Assembly (NCBI RefSeq): GCF_010183535.1 | Contig: NC_071330.1 | Span: forward strand, 13,001,717-13,065,716 | Reading direction: 5' to 3' | Source of the DNA: Caenorhabditis remanei | Lineage: Eukaryota; Nematoda; Chromadorea; Rhabditida; Rhabditidae | DNA length: 64,000 bases | Part shown: positions 33,655 to 45,480 of the stretch, piece after piece | Position numbering within the stretch: position 1 is the stretch's first letter | How the letters are laid out: the number at the start of each line of letters is the position of its first letter | Notes under the pieces: generated by a model | What the model saw: only the letters and a program-made list of their open reading frames with translations | What the model was told of the DNA's origin: nothing | Databases searched by the model: none | Translations under genes and position numbers: made by a program

Positions 33655-34232
33655 TCAGACAGCGTGTCTACATTGCGGCGGACATCAATGATGAATACCC
33701 ATCCTAGGAGTTTACTCCGTACTTCATCGTCGAAATAGAGGGCACTTACGAATACAACGTCTCAGAACATAAAGATAGGAGAAATTGAGATAGATCAGAC
33801 CTTATTGATATCTCATGACGAAGACTGTCCTTCTGAAATTCTCCTGGGAGTAGATTTCATTCGTAACAAGAATCAAATGTATCATTTGACATGTTGAAGA
33901 AGGAAGTCCAAATCGGAACGGAAATTTCTCTAGTCTGTAACGTTGCTCCTGAAAGGGAAGAAATCAAAGTAGCGGTTTGCCACAATTGCACAGTCAACCC
34001 AACTTCTGAGGCGATTATTCCGGTTAAATTATTGAACTATCGGAAGGAGTTCGGTACGGAGTTCATGATTGTGGACAACAAGAAGGAAGCAGATTTATGC
34101 TATAGCGAGATCAGTTGTCTCCACAGATCAGGAGGGGAAAACGCTGTTACAACTAGTTAACCCGTCAGCCACCCCAATCAAATTATTTGCTGGGCAGGCA
34201 CTAGCTACAGCAACGATCTATGAGCAAATATG
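33655..34232 (+). pseudogene. Gypsy-type pol fragment: protease end and protease-RT linker
   Basis: After a TTTCAG acceptor, the frame reads into the same AADIN- region seen at 38,630. A deletion removes the DTGA active site, and the protein resumes with the protease C-terminal pattern ILLGVDFI, then a linker rich in VNP repeats-type sequence (SATPIKLFAGQALATA) that in Ty3/gypsy elements joins protease to reverse transcriptase. Stops and frame changes at about 33,893 and 34,110 show that it is dead. Confidence 0.6.
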
Positions 34233-35350
34233 ATAAGACAGTTATACTCCACCAGAGCCTCTTCCTCCAAAACACGTCTCCCCTCCGTCCACAGAGCCGT
34301 TCTTCATTTCTTCTCACATACCGTATCACCTCGTTACCTTCAAAACAACAACTACTCCATCTCCCATCTTCTTTTCTTTATAATGTGTTTTATTTTGAAA
34401 TTCATTGTGTGCTTATTCCCAATCTACTGTCCAAACACTACTCTATTTCATACTCGGCCCCGTTCAACACGCCTTTTTCACGTAATTCACTAATACCTTT
34501 TCTCTTGTCAATTTATCGTTTCTCGTTCATTATTCTTATTCATTTCCGACAAATACATTTCAATAAACTCCTTCATTCAATAACATTATAAATTAATCAT
34601 TTATTTCAAACGTTTTCATAACAATCGTCAATTATCTTTCCTCTTCTTATCCTCTGTTGACCTGGAGGACTGCAGGACGTTGAACCACTGGAGGACGTAG
34701 CGCCGACTTGTTCTCTGAAAAATAAAAATTGTACAACACTTCTTCCTTTTCCCCCAACCATCCTGGTAACCTCCTTCATAAAAAATTTTCAAAAAATTTT
34801 TTTGTAAAAAATCTTTTGACAATTTATTCAAAGAATTTTTCCCCATCACACTCTAAAAAAATTTCGACCAAGCTTTCCCCTCAAAACAAAAACGACCTAG
34901 GGTCGTCTGGAACTACAGACTACAAAACATGTATGACCAGAGGCAGACTGGACAGCAAAACTTCCACTTTTGCCGAAACCGACACCTCCTGATTACAAAC
35001 CGTCCAACGAAATCGATCTCAAAGACTCAATCTTTACCAAAGAGCAGAAAAATAGACTCAGAAATATGATAGATAGGCACCCGAAGGCATTCCGGATGGC
35101 ACTGGAAAAAAAGTATTCTCAGCGATCAAACATGTCATCTTCAATGTTTTCTCATTTATTTGTATTTAATCTCTTTTCATTTATTTCTTTATTCTCTTAT
35201 AATAAAATTGTAACTATCTAGAGGACATTTGTTGTTTATTGCAGAATATATAATATAATTTAGATGACCCTGCGAGTATCTAACAATCTAAACCACAATG
35301 ACACCATCTGATCTTTGACAGCGTTGTAGGTCATTCTATGAAACTTTGAA
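34233..35350 (+). pseudogene. Internal remnants of the same LTR element
   Basis: About 34,970-35,095 encodes EIDLKDSIFTKEQKNRLRN and MIDRHPKAF, the stretch just before reverse transcriptase in gypsy elements. It then jumps into sequence matching 38,385-38,440 (envelope-tail region) and a 3' end with ATAATAAAATTGTAACTATC also present at 38,985. The RT, RNase H and integrase have been deleted. 34,233-34,960 shows only low-complexity sequence. Confidence 0.5.
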
Positions 35351-35354
35351 AACT

Positions 35355-35706
35355 AACTAGGGAAGGCCTCCAGGTGACCGTGGAGTTATGGAGCGTGACA
35401 TATATCATTAAAAAGCTGAGAGAACGGTGATTCTAAATATATACTCAGTGTTTGCCCCCGATGTCTGGTATTCGAGAAAAACTCGGTCAAAGTTCGGAAA
35501 AATGACATATTATTGGCTTTCTGACACGCGAAAATTGCAAAAAATTGGCAACAGTATGTCAATTTTCCGACCTTTGGCCTTTTTTTTTCGAATATCAGAC
35601 CTTGAGGGCAAAAAGTGAATATGCAATTGGAATCAGCGTTTTCTCAGCTTTCCCGTGACAGGTGACGTCACAAAACTCCAAACGGACAACATGGCCTTCC
35701 CTAGTT
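35355..35706. mobile_element. MITE with AACTAGGGAAGGCC ends
   Basis: AACTAGGGAAGGCC at the left is exactly complementary to GGCCTTCCCTAGTT at the right; no coding region lies between. It lies between the end of LTR unit A and LTR copy B. No clear target duplication. Confidence 0.65.
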
Positions 35707-35836
35707 GTAAACTATCAATGATTTTTTCCACTCATATGATCATTTTCATTTTATTCGTTACACCGTTCTCTATAACAAAATAATTGCACACTAGAAGAAG
35801 ATGATGGTTTTGATGGCTCTGGTCATCTACGACCAT

Positions 35837-36140
35837 TTTCCCCCCAAACGCGCCTACGACACCCCAGCCAACAGTGAAAGGGAAAAAGGAAGAGAAAACG
35901 AAGAGAGAGAGACGGAGTGTCCTATTTTCTACGAATAAAAGAGTGGCAGATGGGTTCTCCCGGTCAGTTGACCTCCCTCTCCGTCGGACACCCCCTTCCC
36001 ACCCATCCTTCCCTCTCCCCCGGCAGTATACCCTTCAAGATAGCCTACTGAATGGCTCGTCGAAGAGTTAGTCTTCTTATTTTTATTGAATTCTAATATA
36101 TTCATGTTTATTTTTTATTATTATTGTTATTTGGAAAGGT
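35837..36140 (+). mobile_element. LTR/leader copy B
   Basis: About 95% identical by eye to copy A (32,966) over most of its length, same strand, with the same GATAGCCTACTGAATGGCTC word and GGAAAGGTAAGAG splice donor. It is followed by an envelope-like region rather than gag. Confidence 0.65.
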
Positions 36141-36419
36141 AAGAGTTTTGGCTATCTTCAGTTGTGTAATAACACTTTTAATTAGTTAGAGCAGTTAAAA
36201 ACATTGCTGTGAACAAGTGTGTGACTAGTTTAGAACAAGGTGATTTCAAAAATCTTGTTTATTCTCCTCAAAAAATTCTGGAAGTAAAGTTATTTCGCTT
36301 ACAAAACATTCGAGTATATCTCGGTACCCAAAAGAGATATTTAAAAAACCGCCGGGTGACTTTTATTTCACAGACACCTTTTTTTCAATGTTTTTCTCAC
36401 AATACGTTAGTTCCGTTTT

Positions 36420-37330
36420 TCAGAATACTGAGGCGGACCATGAGGAGTTCATCATTGTAATTGGGGAGGTGGCTAGAAGTGCGACTCTGGGAGACGTGTC
36501 AAAATGCACGTACTTCTCCGGGCACTGCAAGACTCCGGAGGCAACGATTGCGTGGTCCGAAAGCACACCATTCAGGATGTGCAGGTACGAGACTCTCGGA
36601 CAAACACATGGCAGTCCCAGAACTCCAAATGTTCTCGGAAATCTCCCAAGATATGAGATTCACGATGCAGTTAGGTCTAAACAATACGCTGGTAAGGACA
36701 TGACAGAAGGTCCAAAAGGAGTATACCGCTCAGCTAGTCTTGGTGAAAATGCCGAAAATTATACGGCATGGTTTGGAGGAAAAGAGGTCGAGCACGACGA
36801 ATTCATAATAGTTGTAGGAGAGGTTGCATCATTTGACGGCGATGCTACCATTTCAACGTTAGGGGATACCTCGAAATGCTCATACTCGTCTGGAAATTGC
36901 AAAACGGCAGAGGCTACTGTAGTGTGGTCGGAAAGTTCTCCATACAGAGCCTGCAAATACCAGAAGATGACTTCAGTTGATGCGTTTATCACAGATAAAC
37001 ACATAGCAGTTCCTGAACTGAAGATGTTTTCCACTATCTCCCAGGACATGAGGTTCACGGAGCAGGAGGCTAAAAGTTGTTTAGTGGGTAATTTATACTT
37101 CACGGATGACGGGAAAATGATATCATTCCCAGAATAACCCTCAGATCTCTGGAATCCGGATTATGTTCGGATGAAACAAGAACATCACCGACATAAACGG
37201 GTAGCCTATCTAAGATTAGGAGGTCCAAACAACACAACCATAGCCATAAGCCTGGGAGAAAAGTTCGCAACGCCGTTAATCTACAAATACTTCAAAGTAG
37301 ATGCCCTATAAAAGATGCCTAACCCCTTTT
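36420..37330 (+). pseudogene. Envelope-like glycoprotein region with internal duplication
   Basis: A TTTTTCAG acceptor at 36,423 leads into a reading frame in which one segment occurs twice: EEFIIVIGEVA at about 36,445 and DEFIIVVGEVA at about 36,797. Each is followed by S.C.YFSG-type cysteine pairs and W.ES.P....C, then KH.AVPEL and ISQDMRFT. The second copy is open to a stop at 37,135; the first changes frame after about 36,590. The cysteine pattern and the position between LTR blocks suggest the envelope-like gene of a nematode LTR retroelement. This is inference, and no viral family is assigned. An open tail (37,150-37,310) continues in another frame. Confidence 0.5.
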
Positions 37331-37529
37331 TATGATAATACTTTATATTTTAGAAGCTTTTATGTCTATTTCAATATATATATATTCTTTATTTGTATTC
37401 TTACTAACCAAGCCTTCAATAAATCAGATTATTCTTAAACCGTGTTCTGTTATGTCATGTATATGAAAAGACTGTCGCCTAGACCCCACCAGAGGTCTAT
37501 ACCACAGTAGACAAAGACTGGAAGGCATA

Positions 37530-37830
37530 GACCCTCGGGTCATATAACAAACGCATTTGGAGAGCGCGCCAACGACACGCCAGCCCAATCAGCCATTCGT
37601 ACACTCCCTGAGTGCCAGATGGGCTCTCTTCTTCTTCTTTCTCTATCGAACCACCTAGCCATCTGACCCCTCTCGAAAAGATCCCCCTCTCCATCGGACA
37701 CCCCGCAGTACACCCATCAAGATAGCCTACTGAATGGCTCGTCGAAAATGTTGTATTCCTATTTTTATTGAATTCTAATATATTCCTGTTTATTTTCTAA
37801 TTGTTATTATTGTTATTTGGAAAGGTAAGA
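37530..37830 (+). mobile_element. LTR/leader copy C
   Basis: Shares GATAGCCTACTGAATGGCTC, the TATTTTTATTGAATTCTAAT segment and the GGAAAGGTAAGA splice donor with copies A and B; the 5' part is more diverged. Confidence 0.6.
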
Positions 37831-38277
37831 CTTTTTTAATTGGCTATATTTCGTTAGTTGTAATTTTTTCATTTTTAATTAGTTAGAGTAATTAAAACAT
37901 CGAAAATTGCCATAAACAAGTGTATGACTAGTTTAGAACACGCTGATTTCAAAAATCTTGTTTATTCTCCTCAAAAAAAGTTCTGGAAGTTAAGTTATTT
38001 TCGCTTACAAAATATTCGAGCTAAAACATCAAGTTTCCGAAATTTAACTCATATGTAAATATCATTTCTTGGGAAAAGTTAAGAGCATTTGTATTTCAGA
38101 TATTTCGTCTCTTTTCACTGGGAAAATTCACGTAGAAGGCGAGAATTGGAAAAATGACCAACGGCCAGCCAATTTTTGTTCCAAGCTCCAGCAGTAATAT
38201 GACCTCCTTGATCCAGGAACATCTTCAGCGGCCAACGAAGAATTGAATAAAATTTATCGTAGGAGGGTAAATAATAT

Positions 38278-38924
38278 TACTTTCCGTCTGTTGGAAGAGA
38301 ACATTGTTAAGGCTAAAGACTATATAACCACTTAAGTCAAAATCCATAAGGATAAGGTAGCAAACACCCTAGACGAATTGTGGAATAGCACTCGGAAGAA
38401 GGTGTTCTCACCAATCAAACATGCCATCTTCAATGTTTGGACGTTTGTTTTGGTAATCATCGGCCCAGTGTTATTTATAGTCATCTTAGTGATAATCCTC
38501 TACGTATATTGCAAATTCCGATTGTCAAGAAGAGCAGCATCTGCGACTGCAAATCGATTAATTGAAATGGCAACGAGACAGTTAAGAGGAATTAATCACG
38601 TAGACTACGATGGGGGTCAACGCGTCTACATGGCAGCAGACATTAATGGCGAATAGCCCATCCCAGGAGTCTACTCGGTACTTCATCGTAAGAATAGAGG
38701 GCATCTTGATTCAGATTGAGATGAATGGACGAAAAGTCCATGCCTTACTGGATACCGGAGCAGGTATCAGTTACCTTCCTGTATCTCAGATCAAGCCGGA
38801 AGAATTAGATGTAGGAAAAGAACAACAAGCCCGAGCGGCTAACGGTTCAGTGATTAGATTCCTTGGTACAACGTCTCAGAACATAAAGATAGGAGAAATT
38901 GTGATAAAAAATGTCATCTTTTAA
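38278..38924 (+). pseudogene. Envelope-like membrane anchor followed by retropepsin start
   Basis: 38,378-38,656 encodes a juxtamembrane segment, a single strong membrane span (about residues 24-46, WTFVLVIIGPVLFIVILVII) and a basic cytoplasmic tail. In the next frame, 38,610-38,924 encodes an aspartic protease start with ALLDTGAGISYLP (the DTGA active site). The protein breaks off into a 3' end shared with 35,140-35,280. An envelope anchor just upstream of, and overlapping, the protease is not the usual gag-pro-pol-env order, so either a deletion joined them or the family is organised differently. Confidence 0.55.
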
Positions 38925-39143
38925 CATTTTATTCTCCTCATTTATTTGTATTTAATCTCTTTTCAGTTTTTTTTTTATTCTCTTATAATAAAATTGTAAC
39001 TATCTAGAGGATATGTGTTGTTTATTGCAGGATATAAATTATAATTTAGATGACTCCTTCGGGTGGCATCTACAGTACCGGTCAATAGGTTATAAACTTT
39101 GGCCGTTTTCAGTTGAAATTGTCCAACTTTGAGATTGTCTCAC

Positions 39144-39220
39144 TTCTCTCCGATACTTAAAGATTTGAATACCTCACACAGTACCAATCGAGGAAGACGG
39201 AGGAGGGGAAAAGGAGGCAT
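39144..39220 (-). pseudogene. Orphan F-box first exon, inverted
   Basis: On the minus strand an ATG at 39,220 starts FPLLRLPRLVLCEVFKSLS and reaches a GAGAA|GTGAGA donor at 39,144, exactly the exon 1 structure of the two plus-strand F-box genes to the right. No FBA_2 exon follows on that strand; the sequence runs into LTR debris. It is a truncated inverted copy. Confidence 0.7.
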
Positions 39221-39481
39221 CGGGTAAATAGACTATGGGGTTGGAAAAGTGCCTGACCACACCATCTGTCGTTCAGAGATAGTCTGATGTGAATGATCGA
39301 CTGTGTGCGCAATGGTAGTACTAGGGTCGCTCGATCCTTTACTCTTCTCACAGACATCTAAGGTCTCGCCACGAAACGCAGGCACTCCTCCAATTCCAAA
39401 ATTTATTTACACCCTTCTACGACTCAGTCTTCTCACTCCTTGTCTCGTTTCCCCTCATTTCATTCAAATCTCTCTGCTCTA

Positions 39482-40496
39482 ATGTCTTCCCCATTTCCCC
39501 TCCTCCGTCTTCCTCGATTGGTTCTGATCGATGTATTCAAATTATTGAGTATCGAAGAGAAGTGAGTTAATCTTATTAACCTAACAATACTAATTCCTCC
39601 CGTATTTTCAGAATCAAGCTCTCCCTCTGCTCCAAAAAATCTCCACTCAGATCAATAATGCTTGTTTGTACTCTCAAAAAGTTATAGTCGATCTGGACTG
39701 GTCAGGCCAAAAAATCAGAGTTCACTCTGAAAATCACGAAGATTCATTTGAAATCTTAATTCGTTTTAACTACGAAATAGTGAACGAGCCCAAAAGTATC
39801 AAAATTGTTAAAGGGCGTGCTGTGTCTGTGATCTCCTACAACAAAGGAATCAAAGAATTCTGGAAGAATCATCAAGAAGGATTTCTGTCTGTTGTACGGT
39901 ATCTTTTAAAGATGTTTCGATGTAAGATTTCAATTGATAGTCGTTACTATAATATTGTTCAATTACAACCAGCTATTTCTGAGTTGATTGATCTACAACT
40001 GGAATTCAAAAAGCTCACTATTTCCTTTGATGGATCAAAAGATGATGAAAACTTGTTCTGGAACAAGATATCCAGTAATTTTAGACTGGTCGAGGATCTT
40101 ATCATCTCTTACAGTTGTGATCCTGCTTTCAGACCAGTTTTCACTTCATGGCCTCAGAATATTGATATCAGGAGTTCCGCTTGGTTCACTTTAAAATCTC
40201 TCTTGACGTGCACTTGCACTACAATTACACTTTGGAATTCTATTCTGGAAAACAAGGATTTGGATGTAATACTTAAGAAGTGGAAGGCTGGAGGGTTCCC
40301 GAATCTAAAATGTCTGATGATTTTCAGTCCGTACTTCACAGATAATGGAGAACAGATTTTGAGAACGAGTTTGAGGGAATTAGACAGGATGGTTATTCAA
40401 ACTGATGATGGATCAAAGAAGGCAACTCTCAGAACTAGAGGCAGAGGTTTTGAGACTGGTTACAGCAGAATCGAAATGTCTGTGACTTCATTTTAA
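39482..40496 (+). pseudogene. F-box/FBA_2 gene copy 1 with a 1-nt frameshift
   Basis: Exon 1 (39,482-39,561) encodes the F-box start FPLLRLPRLVLIDVFKLLS. Exon 2 (39,612-40,496) begins IKLSLCSKK and then goes out of frame, because a run of A at 39,634-39,639 is one base shorter than in copy 2 (TCCAAGAAAATC). Past that point the FBA_2 domain (276 codons from 39,666) is open and normal to TAA. Total exon length is one short of a multiple of three. The break is either a real inactivating deletion or a homopolymer sequencing error. AATAAA overlaps the stop codon. Confidence 0.8.
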
Positions 40497-40632
40497 TAAA
40501 CAAAACTTTACATCATAAGAATTCTATAATGAATATTTTTATTTAATTCTGTTAACTTTCTTTGAAAATCAGCAAACACTGTGAGCAAAGTCTGTGCGGA
40601 AGAGTGGAGACGGAACTGAAATGTGTTTCGAC

Positions 40633-41002
40633 CAGTGTTGTCGGGAATTTCGACTTCCGACTTCCGGGCTTTTTTCACTTCCGACTTCCGACTTCCGACT
40701 TCCAGATAAGAAATTTTACTTCCTACTTCCGACTTCCGGATAAGAAAGTTACTTCCGACTTACGTCATTTCATAACTGTGGAATTTACGAAGAGTACGTA
40801 ACGCAGAAATACTTGGAAAAATGGTCTAAAAGGAGAGAAAGTAGGATTTTCTTCTGCATAAAACAATTTTTTCACCAATTTTTCCGAATTTATGATCTTT
40901 TTTCTTGGAGTTTTTGAACTTTTGCAAAAAAATCTACTTCCGACTTCCGACTTCCGACTTCCGAGTTCTGGATAAGAAAATTTTCACTTCCCGACATCTC
41001 TG
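40633..41002. mobile_element. hAT-like MITE filled with ACTTCCG repeats
   Basis: CAGTGTTGTCGGGAA at the left and the complement of CAGAGATGTCGGGAA at the right form the ends. Tandem GACTTCCGACTTCCG words fill both sides. The neighbouring 8 bases (GTTTCGAC, CTACCGAC) agree at five positions, a possible eroded target duplication. It lies between the two F-box copies. Confidence 0.5.
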
Positions 41003-41220
41003 CTACCGACCATTGCTGGACCGGAGTGTAGATTGTAAAAGTCGGAGTAGAAAACCTTGTTTATTCAGAAAGAGACGGTTAGAACGATTCGTTATTCTTC
41101 CCACAGACTTTTTGTGGTCTCGCCACGAAACGCAGGCACTCCTCCAATCCTATATTCTATTTACACACTCCTCAGTCTCAGTCTCATTACTCCCTTCTCC
41201 TCAGCCTATATCTGGCCCCA

Positions 41221-42164
41221 ATGTCTTCCCCATTTCCCCTCCTCCGTCTTCCTCGATTGAACCTGTTCGATGTATTCAAATCATTGGATATCGGCGAGAA
41301 GTGAGTTAACATTATTAACTAATTCTTACTAATTCCTCCCGTATTTCCAGAATCAAGCTCTCCCTCTGTTCCAAGAAAATCTCCACGGAATTCAATAATG
41401 CTCGTTTGTACTCTCAAAAAGTTATAGTCGATCTGGACATTTTAAGAAGAAAAATCAGAGTTCGCTCTGAATATAACGAAGATATATTTGACATCGTCAA
41501 TTGTTACTACATCGGAATAAGCAGGGATACGCAACATTATCAAATTGGAGGACGTACTGTACCTGTTATCTCATTCACCAAAGGAATCAATAAATATTGG
41601 AGGAGCCAACGAGAAGGGTATCTATCTGCTATTCGGCATCTATTGAAGATGTTTCAATGCAAGATTTTAACTGATAGTAGTATCGATCTGGAATTCAAGA
41701 TGCTTACTATTCGCCCTAACGGATCAAAAAATCAAAACTTGGTGTGGAATCAGATATTCAGAGAACTTGAACTGGTTGAGGATTTTAGCATCGCATCTAT
41801 ACTTCCTTTGGATTTTAAACCAGTGTTCACTTCATGGCCACAGAATATTACTATCATGAATTCCGATTGGTTCACTCTGGAACATCTTTTGGCGTGTACT
41901 TGCACTAGAATCAGACTTTTGCAGTCTTATTTGGGAAACAATGATGTAGATGAGGTACTTAGAAAGTGGAAGGCTGGAGGATTTCCGAATCTAGAATATT
42001 TGAACATCCATAGTCAAAATATTGGAACTACTGAAACGACGATATTGGGAATGAATTTTATGGAATTGGACGGAATGGTTATCCAAACTGATGATGGATC
42101 AAAGAAGGCAACGGTCAAAGCTAAGTTCCGAAATATTGAAATGTCTGTTATTCCATCCGAGTAA
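41221..42164 (+). CDS. F-box/FBA_2 protein, intact copy 2, 297 aa
   Basis: Exon 1 (41,221-41,300) and exon 2 (41,351-42,164) join across a 50-base intron (GAGAA|GTGAGT, TTTCCAG) into 298 codons. Residues 4-40 are the F-box (FPLLRLPRLNLFDVFKSLDI). IKLSLCSKK follows, and an FBA_2 domain fills the rest (WFTLEHLLACTCT, VLRKWKAGGFPNLEYL). The protein is expected to act as an SCF substrate adaptor; the FBA_2 half is the variable substrate-facing part. It is a tandem paralogue of copy 1, with conserved flanking sequence upstream (TTTGTGGTCTCGCCACGAAA at 41,109 also at 39,361). AATAAA lies at about 42,358. Confidence 0.9.
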
Positions 42165-42441
42165 ACACAAAGATCATTTATATCGAAAAATTTTATCGAA
42201 TCGAATTTATATTATTTCTCTTCCCCTGCTGTTCCCTTACCTACTCCGTCCCTCCTACTATGAAAGATATGACGAGAGCGCCTTATAATTTTTTTACCCA
42301 TTTCCAACGTCTTTTTGATTTTTCACATCTTTTGTTACTTCTATTATTATCTTTATTGAATAAAATGTCCAATTGTTCCCAAGTTTGAGGTTCTTCTTCC
42401 AATCACACCAACACATCAACATTAGGGAAATCAGTCACTGT

Positions 42442-42651
42442 CATAGTTGTCAAGGCCCGGCAAGGCCCAAAGGCCCGGTCTCAAAAAATTACCCTTTTTT
42501 CAATTTTTTTTTGAAATTTTTTCAATTTTTCATCGAAAATGTGACCATTTTTGACAAATTTTCAGAATTTCTTCAAATTCTGACTGATAGTCGAAAGTTT
42601 GACTTTCGCGCCAATTTGCACGGGCCTTCGGGCCGGGCCTTGACAACTATG
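42442..42651. mobile_element. hAT-type MITE with perfect 8-bp target duplication
   Basis: Ends CATAGTTGTCAAGGCCCGGC and GCCGGGCCTTGACAACTATG are exact complements. GTCACTGT flanks both sides (42,434-42,441 and 42,652-42,659). Eight-base duplication is the hAT signature. No coding sequence. Confidence 0.85.
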
Positions 42652-42872
42652 GTCACTGTGAATGTTCTTTATAAGAATACTCTAATAAACATTCTAATTG
42701 AATTATGTTAACTATCTTTGAAAATCAGTAGTAAACACTGCCTGATATCTTTTTTTTAATTTACCAGAAGATGTAGTTTAATTCCAATCTAGACGAACAC
42801 CTGAGCAGTCTGGATACGTTCTTCACCTTGCAACTGTTCCTGACCATCCACAATTCTACTTTATATTAGAAT

Positions 42873-43088
42873 TAGTGCTCGAAATGGGGCGTCCCACATT
42901 TTTTTGGGTCATCTTGGAAAAAAGTCCATTTTTGTCGGAGAGTAGTCAAACTTTTACGGATTTCGAAGACATAGCTGGGGATTTCCAAAGTCTCAAGAAT
43001 ATAGGTTCATTTTTACCCGTTTTATGACTATCAGGGACGCGCGGGACGTGGACGCGGGACGTCCCAACTTGTCCCATTTCAAGCCCTA
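42873..43088. mobile_element. MITE, GGGACGTCCC family, copy 1
   Basis: Begins TAGTGCTCGAAATGGGGCG and ends CCCATTTCAAGCCCTA. The interior contains TTTTTGTCGGAGAGTAGTCA and an ACGCGGGACGTCCC block. Copies 2 and 3 lie at 46,880-47,041 (left end missing) and 49,572-49,791 (opposite orientation inside). Confidence 0.7.
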
Positions 43089-43329
43089 ATTAGAATTAAT
43101 TCACTGAACAACGGGTAGGACTACACATCAGACCAGATAAAGTTGCTCACTTATTGTTAGTTTCTAGGGATAGAAACAGAAGATCATAATATATCACTTG
43201 ATTGGGTCTAATACAAAACAGAGTTGAAAAACGTCTGTCTGACATGGGATCAGATTTCAGGGAAGAAAGAATATGTCGAGTTGATATCCGGATTTTAGCA
43301 AAACCCTCCCGAATTTTAGCAATTTGGCA

Positions 43330-45480
43330 CTAGACACTTTCGAGTCCGTAGATTCTGAATCTGAAATAAAATTCAGCTAAATCCTTCTGTGAACGGAGTT
43401 ATGAGTCGTCAAACGACCGAATGGGTGTCTTATTCTGGTGTCATTTTCTTCTTATTTATTTGTTCGGACAGTCCAAAATGTGATAAATGAGTCGACCTCT
43501 TCCTCCACCACCCTGGCACCAACTGTCTCCTACTTATCGCCCTCCCTCTCTCTGTTTCTGCTCTTCCCTTCCCTTTACCCTCACAAAAATCAGTCATATG
43601 TACTGAAGATAGCCTACTGGATGGCTCGTCGAGACAACTATCTATATTCCCCTATTTTTATTGAATTAAAGCGATTATTTTTCTGGAACGTTTAGTGAGA
43701 GGTAAAGGTTTATATTGGAAATTCTTGTTTTCTTATTTATTTCAAATTCAGAAGTTTCTAACCAGCTATACATAACAATGGATATTATAGTGAACAAATA
43801 AAAGATAACTGCCAATTCTATCTCCATCGCCGCCAGCACCATCCTCATCTGAAAGTATTCTTCCCTCACACTTTTCTTTCATTTTAAGAAATTGTACAAT
43901 TTCAGTTCCACTACAAAGTGAAAGAATGGGAAGCAATTGATCATCCTTATCGCGCCTATATAAATACTCGTGTGTGTTTCTGTATATTTTATGATTTTCT
44001 GCTTCCCTGAAGCACTGTTGTAGTCTAGAATGCCGAGAGCACCAAAACAAAATGTCGGGGATCTCGAGTATTTGTCTGTATTACCTTGTGTAAGGAATGT
44101 AAGGATACAATCAAAATTCAAGAGACCCTCCTTAACATTTCTTTGTGTTCTCCATGTAAAACTCGTTTGTTGAAATAAAAAATTTTATTTTAAAAAAGTG
44201 TTAGTCTGTCAAGATCATGATACACACTATTTGAATGACATCATATTATCCTCAATCTTTACACTCTTCCAGGAACAAAGAAAACACTGTCCCATTCCCT
44301 CCTTACAACGAATGGAATAACTGAAAAGTTCTCTAAACCTGTATATTCATTATCATTAAACTCACTGTTTTTCCATATGAAGTCCTCATGTACGAAATCT
44401 TGCCCAACTCACTGTTTTTGATCCTTATTTTCTAGAAATTCAAAAAATCCATCATTTTTTAAATTTAAACTTAACAAAGAAAACCGTAAAGGTCCCTTGC
44501 GTCTACCACACATAGTTTTAGTAATCCGCATGTTTACAAATAATCATTGAATTCAAAACAACATTTTATGAATATTTGAACCTCGAAAACCCGAAAATTC
44601 TCATTGGCACCGGGCCCAGAAGCCTACCGTAGTCCTACCGTAATTCGCGTTTTTTGTTCATTATAAAGCGTGCCACATCCCTGGTATTTGAAGCGAACAG
44701 TACAGAAACGCGCCGCAGGTGCACTAGACTTATGATTTTCACTGAAATTGTATAAACAGTCAGAAGCTTGCCGAAGTGAATTCAATGAAAAACGCGTCGG
44801 GTAAATGACACAATAAAAAAAATGCGCCGAAACCGCGCCAGACATGTTCAGGTCGGGATGGTTTCCTGCAAAAAGGTGCGCCAGACTTGCTAAAATTGGC
44901 TCTTATCCTACACCATATGAGAATTCAGAATGTGAGGCAAAACGCGCCGTAGGCGCGCCAGCCCCGACATCTTTTATCACAGCCACTAACAAGGGAAGTC
45001 CTCGAAGGGTCCTCTTTCAAACGACTGCAGAATTTGCCACTGTACACTTTCGAGTCCGTAGATTCTGAATCTGAAATAAAATTCTGCTAAATCCTTCTGT
45101 GAACGGAGTTATGAGTCGCCAAATGACCGAATGGGTGTCTTATTCTGTTGTCATCTTCTTCTTATTTATTTGTTCTGACAGTCCAGAATGTGATAAATGA
45201 GTTGACCTCCTCCTCCTCCACCCTGGCACCAACTGTCTTCTCTCTCTCTCTCTGTTTCGTGCTCTTCCCTTCTCTTTACCCTCAGAACAATCAGTCACTC
45301 TGTACTGCAGATAGCCTACTGAATGGCTCGTCGACACAACTATGTATTCCCCCTATTTTTATTGAATTAGAGCGATTATTTTTCTGGAATTGTTATTTGT
45401 ATCAGTGACAGGTAAACGGTTGTATTGGGAATTTTCGTTTTCTTACTTATTTCAATTTCAGAAGTTTCTAACTATTATAA
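43330..45480 (+). mobile_element. Degenerate LTR retroelement: direct repeats 43,330-43,760 and 45,034-45,480
   Basis: The two flanks are the same strand and about 92% alike by eye. Both contain GAGTCCGTAGATTCTGAATC, a GTGAACGGAGTTATGAGTCG word, the GATAGCCTACTG.ATGGCTCG core and a GGTAAA donor. About 1.27 kb between them has no surviving coding region; it includes a cluster of GCGCGCCAGAC-type words (44,690-44,965) that is absent elsewhere in the element. This is an old LTR element with a deleted or replaced interior. Confidence 0.6.

Noticed and set aside
34220..34591. 123-codon plus-strand open frame inside the LTR region
   Set aside because: Ser/Leu/Phe-rich low-complexity composition, overlapping a second frame of similar length, no domain.
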